From: DATGMB01 sp035293845
GTDB lineage: Bacteria; Acidobacteriota; Terriglobia; Bryobacterales; Bryobacteraceae
Direction: 5' to 3'
Assembly: GCA_035293845.1 (NCBI GenBank)
Contig: DATGMB010000256.1
Coordinates: 1-8,441 of the forward strand
Length of the DNA stretch: 8,441 nucleotides
A program made the translations under genes and the position numbers. The notes beneath the pieces were generated by a model. The model did not search any database. It had not been told where the DNA came from and worked only from the letters and a program-made list of their open reading frames with translations. Below, in pieces: positions 1 to 6,418 of this stretch; within the stretch, counting starts at the first letter, position 1, and each line of letters opens with the position of its first letter.

Positions 1-10
1 CGCCGGCGGG

Positions 11-712
11 TCATTCGAACGCCTCCGGATGGTAGATGATTTCGTTGCGCCGCCGCGCCTCGGCAAGCCAGCGCTCGACTTCCGCATCCACCCGCTCGCC
101 CGTCAGGCTGCGCTCGATACGGTCGTGGTACTGCTCGAGCGCCACCGGCTGCCCGGGGGCTGCGGCGCGCGCCGCCGGCGCCACGGTCTTTTCAAAATAA
201 TCCTGGATGTCCTGCTCCGTGACCTGCACCGCGGGGTGGAAGCGCACCTCGATGAACGCGTTTACCAGCCGCTCGCGCAGCAGTTCCTCGCGCACCTCAG
301 CCTCGGTGAATCCGGCTTGTTCGAGCGCGCGCCGGTAGGCCTCATCGCTGGAGAAGTACTTCTTCTTGAACTCCGCGAGCGCCGGTCCGATGGCCGCGGG
401 ATCGGGCGCCACGTAATGCGTCGTCTCGATCTCCTTCAGCATCAGCCGCTGCGCCACGAGCCGGTCCGCCATGGCGCGCCGGGCCGCCGTGCTGAAATCC
501 GGCGCCGTTCCGCTGAGGAACGCCGCCATCCGGATCTGCCGGTCGAGATCGCTCGCCGTAATCACCTGATTCCCGACCGAGACCGCGATCCGATCGATGG
601 TTTCGGCCTGGAGGGCTGTTCCCATGACGCAGAGACACAGAGACACGGAGACAAGAGTAACCCGCGTTCCTCTGTGTCTCCGCGTCTCTGCGTCAAGAAC
701 TCGGCTTTTCAA
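11..712 (-). CDS. SurA-like periplasmic chaperone lacking a PPIase domain
   Basis: From the TTG at 712 this is a 233-residue exported protein. Residues 1-36 form a signal peptide: a basic n-region, a hydrophobic stretch ending in VMGTALQA, then mature ETIDRIAVSVGNQVITASDLD. The mature start matches the opening of SurA N-terminal chaperone domains (beta strand, 'G..I...D'), followed by charged helices and a C-terminal helix 'ERWLAEARRRNEIIY'. There is no parvulin domain, so it would bind unfolded outer-membrane proteins without prolyl isomerisation. It follows a BamA-family gene, its natural client receptor. Start choice is uncertain. TTG 712 overlaps the upstream TGA by four bases, suggesting translational coupling, with only a weak GGGG as ribosome site. 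An ATG at 793 lies deep inside the upstream gene, and an ATG at 625 would remove most of the signal peptide. Family call fairly sure; client role inferred. Confidence 0.8.
   Translation of the reverse strand: MKSRVLDAETRRHRGTRVTLVSVSLCLCVMGTALQAETIDRIAVSVGNQVITASDLDRQIRMAAFLSGTAPDFSTAARRAMADRLVAQRLMLKEIETTHYVAPDPAAIGPALAEFKKKYFSSDEAYRRALEQAGFTEAEVREELLRERLVNAFIEVRFHPAVQVTEQDIQDYFEKTVAPAARAAAPGQPVALEQYHDRIERSLTGERVDAEVERWLAEARRRNEIIYHPEAFE
626..694. repeat. Imperfect inverted repeat of CAGAGAC/GTCTCTG words
   Basis: Arms 626-649 and 671-694 are complementary at 21 of 24 positions, with a 21-base loop. Each arm is itself made of short tandem GAGAC/GACAC words. In the sense (minus-strand) RNA of the chaperone gene, two of the three mismatches become G-U pairs, giving a nearly continuous 24-bp hairpin. 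The element lies between the Omp85 stop and the mature part of the chaperone and is read through by the chaperone frame (VSLCLCV and flanks). From memory, repeats of this 'cgcagagacacagagac' type are scattered in several bacterial genomes; I could not verify this. Whether it is mobile is unknown, and no target-site duplication is evident. Confidence 0.75.
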
Positions 713-3681
713 AACGTTTGCCCCAGTGAAAAGAAAAACTGAAAATGGCTGACGTTCTGGACCACGCAAAGGTTGCTCGATGGGCCCGAACACGGGTTCA
801 CGCCGGCATTCAGGAGGTCCTGCTGCGTCCCTTTGAATCCGAAAAAGTACGGCGGATTGATGCTGTACGCCAGGTCGACGCGCACCGGGCCCACCGGCGT
901 GCGGTAGCGCAGCCCGAAACCCACCGCATGGACCATGTAATCGAAATCCTGCAGGTTCTGCTGGCTCACCCGGAAAGAGAACTTGTCGAAGCTGGAGAAT
1001 ACGTTCCCCATATCGTGAAACAACACACCGCCGAACGTGTCGCCCATCAGCGGGAAACGCAGCTCGGTCTGGTTGAAGAACAGCGCCGTGCCGCCCAGCG
1101 GAAAGCCGGTCGAGGTATCGCGCGGCCCCGCCTGGTACTCGGGAAATCCGCGGTCGCTGGTGTCCCCGCCGCTGAAGAAGCGCTCCGGCAGCGGGATCGC
1201 GTCGAGCGGGCTTCCGTTCCAGTGAAACGCGTAGATGTCCCCGATTTCCGTGCTGCGCGCGAGCACCAGCCGCTTGCCAAGCTGATGGTAAGTCGCGTTG
1301 CGCGCCAGCACGCGTGCGAAATTGCGCTGCGACCCCAATACGCGGTCGGCCAGCCCCAGATCCAGCGTATTGTAAATGCCCTTGTGCGGATCGAGCGGAT
1401 CGTCGCGCCGGTCCTGCACCAGGTTGAGCGAACCGATCCCGACGCGCACCGGCTGCGAGAGGAGCGGAATCAGAAACGGGCTGATTTTGAGGTCGCTCAC
1501 GCTGACCCGCCGGTACGCGACCCGGTAGAACAGCGTGATCGTCTTGGTCAGCCGCTGGTTCAACTGAGCGGACGCCTCCTCGCGCCGGTAATTGAAGGTG
1601 CGGATATCGCGCGAATCGTCGAACAGGCCGGTAAACGATACGGTCAGGTTGTCGTTCCGCGCGAAATGCGGCCAGGAATAGTTCAGCACCGCGCGGTCAT
1701 CCAGCGTCGAGACGCGGGTTCGCAGGCTGATGCTGTGCGTGATGCCCCAGAGATTATTGCGGGTGATGTCGAAGGAGACGCGGGGGGAGAAGCCGGTGGC
1801 GCCTGCCGGCGCGTCGAAGCAATCCTCGCAGCCGCCGATCCTCCCCAACTCCGCGCCAACCCCGACCGCGATGGAATACCGTCGCGCCTCCTCGACGTTG
1901 TAGAGCACGTATTTCTGCGGAACATCGCCGTCCGGGTCCTGGATCGCCGCGTCCACGCGGGCAAACACGCCGAGATTATAGAGGCGCCGCTGGATCGCCG
2001 TCATCTCCTCCGGCGAGAGCGGGTCACCGGGATTCAGGGTGATGTTGCGGTCGATCAATTGCGTCCGCGTCCTCCGGTTGCCCGTGACCACCACTTGCCG
2101 CACGAACTGCTGGCTGCCTTCGTGGATCACGTAGCGCAGGCGCATGCGGTGGGGCTCCGCCGCCGGCTCGGAGCTCCACTCGAAGGTCGCCTTCGGGAAG
2201 CCCTTCTCGGCGTATTGCGCCAGGATCGTGTCGCGATCCACGCCCACGTTGAATTCGCTGAACGGCTGGCCCGCGACCGAGCTCAGCTTGGCCAGGGCTC
2301 CGGCACGGTCCAGGTGGTCGATGCCCTCCACGTCGAGAGCGGCAACGAAATACTGAGGCCCCTCGTCGACCTTGAGGAACACCGCCAGGTCACCGCTCTT
2401 CCCTTCGTAATTATCGACAACCCGGTGCGTCACCTGGACGTCGCGAAAGCCATTCGACTGATAGAGGCTGCGGATCGATTCCTCGTCCCGCCGCAAGAGG
2501 CTCTCGCTGTAGCGCCCATGCGGAAATTGCAGCCACGATCGCGTCTGCAGGAACATGCGCTCGCGCAGGGCTTCGGTGGAAAAATACCGGTTGCCGGCGA
2601 TATCGATGCGCACCAGGCGGTGGCGCTTCCCGGTGTTGATCAGGTAATCGATGTTCGCCTGGTCGTGGATGACGGCCTGCTGCTTGAATTCCACTTCCGC
2701 ATCGAAGTATCCCTGTGACTGTAGGTAGTCCCGCAGGTTGCGCGCGCCCTCCGTCAGCAGGTCCCGATCGACGGCGTGCTCCTCGAACACCGGCACGTAG
2801 CGCCGCAGCACACGCTGCGGCAGCTTATCGCCGACCGGATTCACCTGGATGCGCGGACCGGCGTCGATCTTCAGCGTCGGCACGGCCTGCCGGGTGGCCT
2901 CGTCGTAGCGCATCGACTCGAGAGTCACCTTGGCCTCCAGCCGGTTATCCTTTTCGTAAAGCGCGCGGACGCCGTCGAGCGCCTGCCGCACGCGCGTCTG
3001 CGTCATCGGCTTCCAGGTATGGATAAGCCAGCGCCGGAATTTGGTGGCGCGCAGGATGCGATCCTGATCCAGTTTGAGGTCCCCGGTCAGCACAGGTGTG
3101 GCGAAGCGCGCACGGGGGCCGCTCCCCACGACGAACCGGATATTGACCTGCTGGTATTGCTTCGTCGTATCCCAATCGAATACGGGATGCAGCTCCGCGT
3201 CGTAGAGACCGTTGGCTTCAAAGAGCCGCTGCTGCTCGGAGAGCGCGCGCTTCAGCTTTTCCTCCGTGTACGGCTCGCCCAGATTCAAGTCGGTGGCGTT
3301 TTCCAGTTGCCCCAGCGTGGGCGGACTCACGATGCGCCCCTCTACCGTCACGGCGCCGATGAACCAGGCCGCCTTCGTCCGAAACAGGATCGCGACGCCG
3401 CCGTTGTAGGGCTGCGCATCCACCGCGATATCCGTATAGCGGCCGGTGGCGAACAGGCGCGCGATGCTCTCCCGCACGTCCGCGGTGTGCAGCGGCTGGT
3501 TCATCCGGATCGGCAGGAGGTCGTGGAGCTGCCCCGCGTCCAGGGGTTGCTCGGCGGGCTCGAAGCGGATGTTCGTGACGGTCATCCCCTCGTATTTCGC
3601 GCCTTGCCCGAATGCATGTGCGGCCATCATCGCAACCAGGGACAGCAGACGAGGGGCGATGAGGCGGCGCACCAGTTCCAT
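709..3681 (-). CDS. BamA-family (Omp85) outer-membrane assembly protein with about seven POTRA domains
   Basis: This 990-residue protein inserts beta-barrel proteins into the outer membrane. Residues 1 to about 26 are a signal peptide (MELVRRLIAPR, then a hydrophobic stretch). By eye I count seven POTRA units, at about 34-103, 105-187, 191-275, 277-350, 356-441, 444-522 and 525-597. Each ends in a strand and GP-like turn such as 'VDEGPQYF'. The barrel spans about 600-990 and ends in FFFSLGQTF, a C-terminal aromatic typical of outer-membrane proteins. The Omp85 loop-6 arginine motif is present as GGDTSDRGF (RGF at 844-846). Cysteine pairs C618/C621 and C964/C972 fall in loop-like regions. E. 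coli BamA has five POTRAs and about 810 residues, so this is long. The chaperone gene follows directly. No Shine-Dalgarno precedes the ATG. It could be a BamA paralogue or TamA-like protein rather than the essential BamA. Confidence 0.93.
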   Translation of the reverse strand: MELVRRLIAPRLLSLVAMMAAHAFGQGAKYEGMTVTNIRFEPAEQPLDAGQLHDLLPIRMNQPLHTADVRESIARLFATGRYTDIAVDAQPYNGGVAILFRTKAAWFIGAVTVEGRIVSPPTLGQLENATDLNLGEPYTEEKLKRALSEQQRLFEANGLYDAELHPVFDWDTTKQYQQVNIRFVVGSGPRARFATPVLTGDLKLDQDRILRATKFRRWLIHTWKPMTQTRVRQALDGVRALYEKDNRLEAKVTLESMRYDEATRQAVPTLKIDAGPRIQVNPVGDKLPQRVLRRYVPVFEEHAVDRDLLTEGARNLRDYLQSQGYFDAEVEFKQQAVIHDQANIDYLINTGKRHRLVRIDIAGNRYFSTEALRERMFLQTRSWLQFPHGRYSESLLRRDEESIRSLYQSNGFRDVQVTHRVVDNYEGKSGDLAVFLKVDEGPQYFVAALDVEGIDHLDRAGALAKLSSVAGQPFSEFNVGVDRDTILAQYAEKGFPKATFEWSSEPAAEPHRMRLRYVIHEGSQQFVRQVVVTGNRRTRTQLIDRNITLNPGDPLSPEEMTAIQRRLYNLGVFARVDAAIQDPDGDVPQKYVLYNVEEARRYSIAVGVGAELGRIGGCEDCFDAPAGATGFSPRVSFDITRNNLWGITHSISLRTRVSTLDDRAVLNYSWPHFARNDNLTVSFTGLFDDSRDIRTFNYRREEASAQLNQRLTKTITLFYRVAYRRVSVSDLKISPFLIPLLSQPVRVGIGSLNLVQDRRDDPLDPHKGIYNTLDLGLADRVLGSQRNFARVLARNATYHQLGKRLVLARSTEIGDIYAFHWNGSPLDAIPLPERFFSGGDTSDRGFPEYQAGPRDTSTGFPLGGTALFFNQTELRFPLMGDTFGGVLFHDMGNVFSSFDKFSFRVSQQNLQDFDYMVHAVGFGLRYRTPVGPVRVDLAYSINPPYFFGFKGTQQDLLNAGVNPCSGPSSNLCVVQNVSHFQFFFSLGQTF

Positions 3682-3709
3682 ATTATCTTACGGTCCGGAA
3701 CTGCAACTC

Positions 3710-3718
3710 TGATACCAT
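3710..3718 (+). promoter_or_regulatory. Candidate extended -10 element for the ThiF/MoeB-like gene
   Basis: TGATACCAT fits TGnTAnnnT and lies in the 76-base gap between the divergent Omp85 and ThiF/MoeB-like genes. It predicts a transcript start near 3725 and a leader of about 33 bases. No good -35 is evident. I found no equally convincing element for the Omp85 gene; TAAGATAAT directly abuts its ATG on the other strand. Confidence 0.3.
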
Positions 3719-3757
3719 CGGCTGTGAGCCTGGCCATGGGCCTGCTCGACAACGGCC

Positions 3758-4777
3758 ATGAATCCCGCCGATCGCGACCGCTACTCCCGCCAGATCCTGT
3801 TCCCCGGCATCGGCGAGCGCGGACAGCAAGCGATTCTCCGCTCGCATGCCGTCATCGTGGGCTGCGGCGCGCTGGGCAGCTTTCATGCCGCCGCACTCGC
3901 GCGGGCAGGCGTCGGCCGCCTCACCCTGATTGACCGCGATTACGTCGAGCCCTCGAACCTTCACCGCCAGTGGCTCTATGAAGAGTGCGACGCTGCCGAG
4001 TCGCTGCCGAAAGCCGCGGCCGCGGCCCACCGCATCGCCCGCATCAACTCGTCCATCGAAGTGCGCGCCGCCGTGGCCGACCTCACGCCCGCCAATGCCG
4101 CCGACCTCCTTTCCCACGCGGACGCCATCCTCGACGGCACGGACAATTTCGACACGCGCTACCTCATCAACGATTTCGCCGTGAGCCGCGGCATTCCGTG
4201 GATCTACGGCGGCGCGGTCGCGGCCTACGGCCTCACCATGCCCATAATCCCCGGCCGGACCGCCTGCCTGCGCTGCGTCTATCCCGAGCCGCCGTCCGCC
4301 GCCCAGCCGACATGCGAGACCGCCGGCGTCCTGAACGTGATCGTTTCGGCCGTCGCTTCGCTGCAGGTGGCCGACGCCCTGAAGATCCTCTCGGGCCAGC
4401 CCGAAGCCGTCGCAGCGCGGATCACCACCCTCGACCTCTGGGATGGCGGCATCCGCCAGATCGCCGCGCCGGCCCGCGATCCCGATTGCCCCTGCTGCGG
4501 CCGCCGCGAGTTTCCGCACCTCGAAGAATCCGCGCGCCAGCCCGCGAGCCTCTGCGGCCGGAACGCCGTGCAGGTCCATGAGCGCGCGCGGCCGATCGAT
4601 CTCGCCGCTCTCCGCGAGCGCCTGGAGCCGCTCGGCGAAGTCCGCGCCAACGAGTTCGCGCTGCGCTTTTCGGCGCCACCTTACGAGATGACGATCTTTC
4701 CGGATGGAAGGGCGATCGTGAAGGGGACGAGCGACCCGGCGGTGGCGCGGAGCCTGTACGCGAAGTACCTGGGCTAA
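3758..4777 (+). CDS. ThiF/MoeB/HesA-family sulfur-carrier-protein adenylyltransferase with C-terminal extension
   Basis: The 339-residue protein is an E1-like enzyme that adenylates the C-terminal glycine of a ThiS- or MoaD-type sulfur carrier for thiamine or molybdopterin synthesis. Visible motifs are RYSRQILF (8-15), the nucleotide loop GCGALG (35-40), D59-R60-D61, N67 with LHRQ, K85, DGTDNF (126-131), zinc ligands C170/C173 and C244/C247, and C186 in TCETAGVL, at the position of the ThiF active cysteine. About 85 residues follow the second zinc pair, including SLCGRNAVQV and the end FPDGRAIVKGTSDPAVARSLYAKYLG split by a short linker. I recall similar tails in MoeB/ThiF-like proteins of other phyla, where others carry rhodanese. 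No thiS, thiG, moaD or moaE gene lies nearby, so the pathway is undecided. The start is fixed by an in-frame stop at 3725. Confidence 0.92.
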   Translation: MNPADRDRYSRQILFPGIGERGQQAILRSHAVIVGCGALGSFHAAALARAGVGRLTLIDRDYVEPSNLHRQWLYEECDAAESLPKAAAAAHRIARINSSIEVRAAVADLTPANAADLLSHADAILDGTDNFDTRYLINDFAVSRGIPWIYGGAVAAYGLTMPIIPGRTACLRCVYPEPPSAAQPTCETAGVLNVIVSAVASLQVADALKILSGQPEAVAARITTLDLWDGGIRQIAAPARDPDCPCCGRREFPHLEESARQPASLCGRNAVQVHERARPIDLAALRERLEPLGEVRANEFALRFSAPPYEMTIFPDGRAIVKGTSDPAVARSLYAKYLG

Positions 4778-4807
4778 GCACTTTTACCGGCGCATCATCT
4801 GGCGCGA

Positions 4808-4813
4808 TAAACT
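4808..4813 (+). promoter_or_regulatory. Candidate -10 element of a leaderless transcript for the antitoxin gene
   Basis: TAAACT, within GATAAACTG, ends six bases before the ATG at 4820. This is the spacing expected if transcription starts at the A of the start codon. No Shine-Dalgarno is present. The same nine-base word precedes the zinc-ribbon gene. TTTACC at 4783-4788 is a poor -35 candidate. Confidence 0.35.
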
Positions 4814-4819
4814 GTCTAC

Positions 4820-5050
4820 ATGCAACTCGCGGAGCGGATTGTCGCGGATCCCGAAATCCTGGGGGGCAAGCCAGTGATCCGCGGGACGCGTTTGGCCGTC
4901 GAGTTCATTCTGGAACTTCTCGCAGCCGGCCAATCCGAGCAGGAAATCCTGTCCAATTATCCTGGCCTGAAGCGCGAGGACATCCTTGCCTGTCTGTCGT
5001 ACGCCAGCTATCTCGCCCACGAATACAAGGCATTCCCAATTCCAGCGTAG
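4820..5050 (+). CDS. DUF433-family antitoxin (VapB-like)
   Basis: This 76-residue protein is a typical short DUF433 protein. The N-terminal signature AERIVADPEILGGKPVIRGT (residues 4-23) is followed by helices with EFILELLAAG and QEILSNYPGLKREDILACL, the winged-helix/HTH-like fold known for this family. Such proteins pair with DUF5615 PIN-like nucleases, where they neutralise the toxin and are expected to bind the operon promoter. Its TAG stop is followed at once by the ATG of the toxin gene, with no gap, so the two are surely co-transcribed and probably coupled. The last residues, HEYKAFPIPA, are conserved-looking and may fold over the toxin, which is inference. No ribosome site is visible, so a leaderless message is likely. 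Confidence 0.9.
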   Translation: MQLAERIVADPEILGGKPVIRGTRLAVEFILELLAAGQSEQEILSNYPGLKREDILACLSYASYLAHEYKAFPIPA

Positions 5051-5413
5051 ATGCGCCTGCTCGCCGACGAGAACTTTCCGAAGCCGCTTGTGGAGGCGCT
5101 TCGCGCTGATGGTCATGACGTTCGGTGGGCCCGCACGGATCTACCGTCCGTAAAGGACGCCGTCCTCTTGGATTTGGCGGAATCCGAAGAGCGCATCGTT
5201 CTGACGCTCGATAATGATTTTTGGCAGATCGCCGTTCGGCGCCGAAATCCCTTGGAACGATCCGGCGTTGTTTTGTTTCGAGTTCATCCCGCAACTCCCG
5301 AAAAGCCCGGGCCGCTGGTACGCGCGTTTACCGCGGCGAACCGTGCCTGGGCCGGACAGATCAGTATTGTTACGTCCGATGGAATTCAGATGATATCAGC
5401 GCGCGGAAAATGA
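5051..5413 (+). CDS. DUF5615 PIN-like toxin (VapC-like ribonuclease)
   Basis: The 120-residue protein begins RLLADENFP, the hallmark of DUF5615/Mut7-C-like PIN proteins. Candidate metal ligands are D6 and E7, D36 in SVKD, and D54/D56 in TLDNDFW. The usual four-acid PIN pocket therefore looks complete and the gene appears intact. By analogy with VapBC pairs it would be a metal-dependent RNase that cleaves RNA when its antitoxin is lost; its target cannot be read from sequence. It has no ribosome site of its own: the ATG abuts the antitoxin's TAG, pointing to coupling. Across the pair (4861-5400) my hand count gives about 58% GC, lower than the sampled neighbours (about 65-73%), which hints at horizontal acquisition. 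It ends 17 bases from the convergent dehydrogenase, with no clear terminator between. Confidence 0.88.
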   Translation: MRLLADENFPKPLVEALRADGHDVRWARTDLPSVKDAVLLDLAESEERIVLTLDNDFWQIAVRRRNPLERSGVVLFRVHPATPEKPGPLVRAFTAANRAWAGQISIVTSDGIQMISARGK

Positions 5414-5430
5414 CGCCCTCGTAACGGTCG

Positions 5431-6402
5431 TCAGTATCCCGCCCGCTTGTCCACCACATTCAGCAGCGGCTCGCCCTTCAGCCAGCGCCAGTACTGATCG
5501 ACAAAAAACTGCATCGCGCGCTCCAGCCAGTCCGGCGTGTGATCGGCGCAGTGCGGCGAGAGCAGCACGTTCTTCATGCACCAAAACGGATGGCTCTTCG
5601 GCAGCGGCTCCTCGTCGAAGACGTCCAGCGCCGCGCCGCGAATCTTTCCGGTGCCCAGCGCCTCGATCATCGCCGCCTCGTCAATCACCGGCCCGCGCCC
5701 CACGTTCAGAATCACAGCCTCCGGCTTTATGGCCGCGAATTCGGCGCGGCCGATCATCCCGCGGGTCTCGGGTGTCAGCGGCGCCGCGGCCACCACGTAG
5801 TCGCATTTCGGCAGCATTTCATGCAGATCGCCCGGCCCGAAGATCCGGCTCACCAGCGGGTCCACGTTATACACGGACGGTCCCGAGCGTTTCACCGCCA
5901 GCACCCGCATACCCATAGCGCGCACCCGCTGCGCCACGGCGCGCCCGATATCGCCGTACCCGACAATTCCGACCGTCTTGCCGGCGATCTCCTCCACATC
6001 GAACTGCTCCCACACGCCCGCTTCCTGGTTCCGCACCATGCGCCGCAGATCCTTCGCGAAGAACAGAATCGCCGCCAGCACGAACTCGCCGAGCGACGCG
6101 CTGAAAACGCCCGTGCCGTTGGTCAGCGGCACATTGCTTTCCACCAGTTCCGGAAACAGGACATTGTCCAGCCCCGCCGACCGCGTGTGCACCCACTGTA
6201 CGCGCGGGCACATCGCGAAGACCTCGCGCAGCAGCGGGCCGCTGAGCGACCAATTGAAAATCACGGTCGCGGAAGGTGCCGCGTTTTCAAACGCTTCCGG
6301 TTTGTTGCCCACCGCGATCCCGGTTTCCGGCGGCAGTTGTTCGAGCATCGCGAGCTGTGGTTCGTTCGGGTTCGCCAGTACCAGGACTGTGTTATTGTCC
6401 AT
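5431..6402 (-). CDS. D-isomer-specific 2-hydroxyacid dehydrogenase (GhrA/SerA-like fold)
   Basis: The 323-residue enzyme interconverts a 2-oxoacid and a D-2-hydroxyacid using a nicotinamide cofactor. The Rossmann loop GYGDIG is at 148-153. The catalytic triad of the family is complete: R236 (NVGRG), E265 (DVFDEEP) and H284 (SPHCADHTP). The N-terminal part carries THRSAGLDN-like 'HTRSAGLDNV', normal for the substrate domain. About 20 residues after the loop, where NAD enzymes have an acidic residue, it has K171-R172, which favours NADP(H). Glyoxylate or hydroxypyruvate reduction is therefore plausible, but the substrate cannot be fixed. It lacks the ACT domain of long phosphoglycerate dehydrogenases. 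No Shine-Dalgarno precedes the ATG; the bases there read CTCCTC. It is divergent from glpX and convergent with the toxin gene. Confidence 0.92.
   Translation of the reverse strand: MDNNTVLVLANPNEPQLAMLEQLPPETGIAVGNKPEAFENAAPSATVIFNWSLSGPLLREVFAMCPRVQWVHTRSAGLDNVLFPELVESNVPLTNGTGVFSASLGEFVLAAILFFAKDLRRMVRNQEAGVWEQFDVEEIAGKTVGIVGYGDIGRAVAQRVRAMGMRVLAVKRSGPSVYNVDPLVSRIFGPGDLHEMLPKCDYVVAAAPLTPETRGMIGRAEFAAIKPEAVILNVGRGPVIDEAAMIEALGTGKIRGAALDVFDEEPLPKSHPFWCMKNVLLSPHCADHTPDWLERAMQFFVDQYWRWLKGEPLLNVVDKRAGY
6390..6398 (+). promoter_or_regulatory. Candidate extended -10 element for glpX
   Basis: TGTTATTGT fits TGnTAnnnT and lies inside the first codons of the divergent dehydrogenase gene. It predicts a start near 6405 and a leader of about 14 bases that keeps the GGAG of the ribosome site. 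No strong -35 is seen. Confidence 0.3.
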
Positions 6403-6408
6403 GAGGAG
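6403..6408 (+). promoter_or_regulatory. Ribosome binding site of glpX
   Basis: GAGGAG stands ten bases before the ATG at 6419. It is the clearest Shine-Dalgarno in the window and supports that start. It fills the space between the start codon and the candidate -10 of the divergent dehydrogenase gene. Confidence 0.6.
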
Positions 6409-6417
6409 AAACTAGCA
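6409..6417 (-). promoter_or_regulatory. Candidate extended -10 of a leaderless transcript for the dehydrogenase gene
   Basis: On the minus strand, TGCTAGTTT (6417 to 6409) fits TGnTAnnnT. Six bases separate it from the ATG at 6402, so transcription would begin at the start codon itself. This matches the lack of any Shine-Dalgarno. Confidence 0.35.
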
Positions 6418-6418
6418 C

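Noticed and set aside
793..793. ATG at 793 as the start of the chaperone gene.
   Set aside because: It would overlap the Omp85 gene by 85 bases and place 27 extra residues before a signal peptide that already looks complete from TTG 712.
745..2718. A 657-codon open frame on the plus strand opposite the Omp85 gene.
   Set aside because: It is a shadow frame typical of GC-rich DNA. It is rich in Arg, His, Val and Leu with no recognisable domain, while the minus-strand frame has clear POTRA and barrel features.
2776..3933. A 385-codon plus-strand open frame running from the Omp85 gene into the ThiF/MoeB-like gene.
   Set aside because: It lies antisense to one real gene and out of frame with another, and has arginine- and histidine-rich composition without domain signals.
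3683..4579. A 298-codon minus-strand open frame opposite the ThiF/MoeB-like gene.
   Set aside because: Its Gly-, Ala- and Arg-rich composition is that of an antisense shadow; all ThiF motifs are in the plus-strand frame.
5411..5437. Short inverted repeat TGACG/CGTCA between the toxin and dehydrogenase genes, considered as a bidirectional terminator.
   Set aside because: The stem is only five base pairs with a 13-base loop and no T-run, too weak to call.
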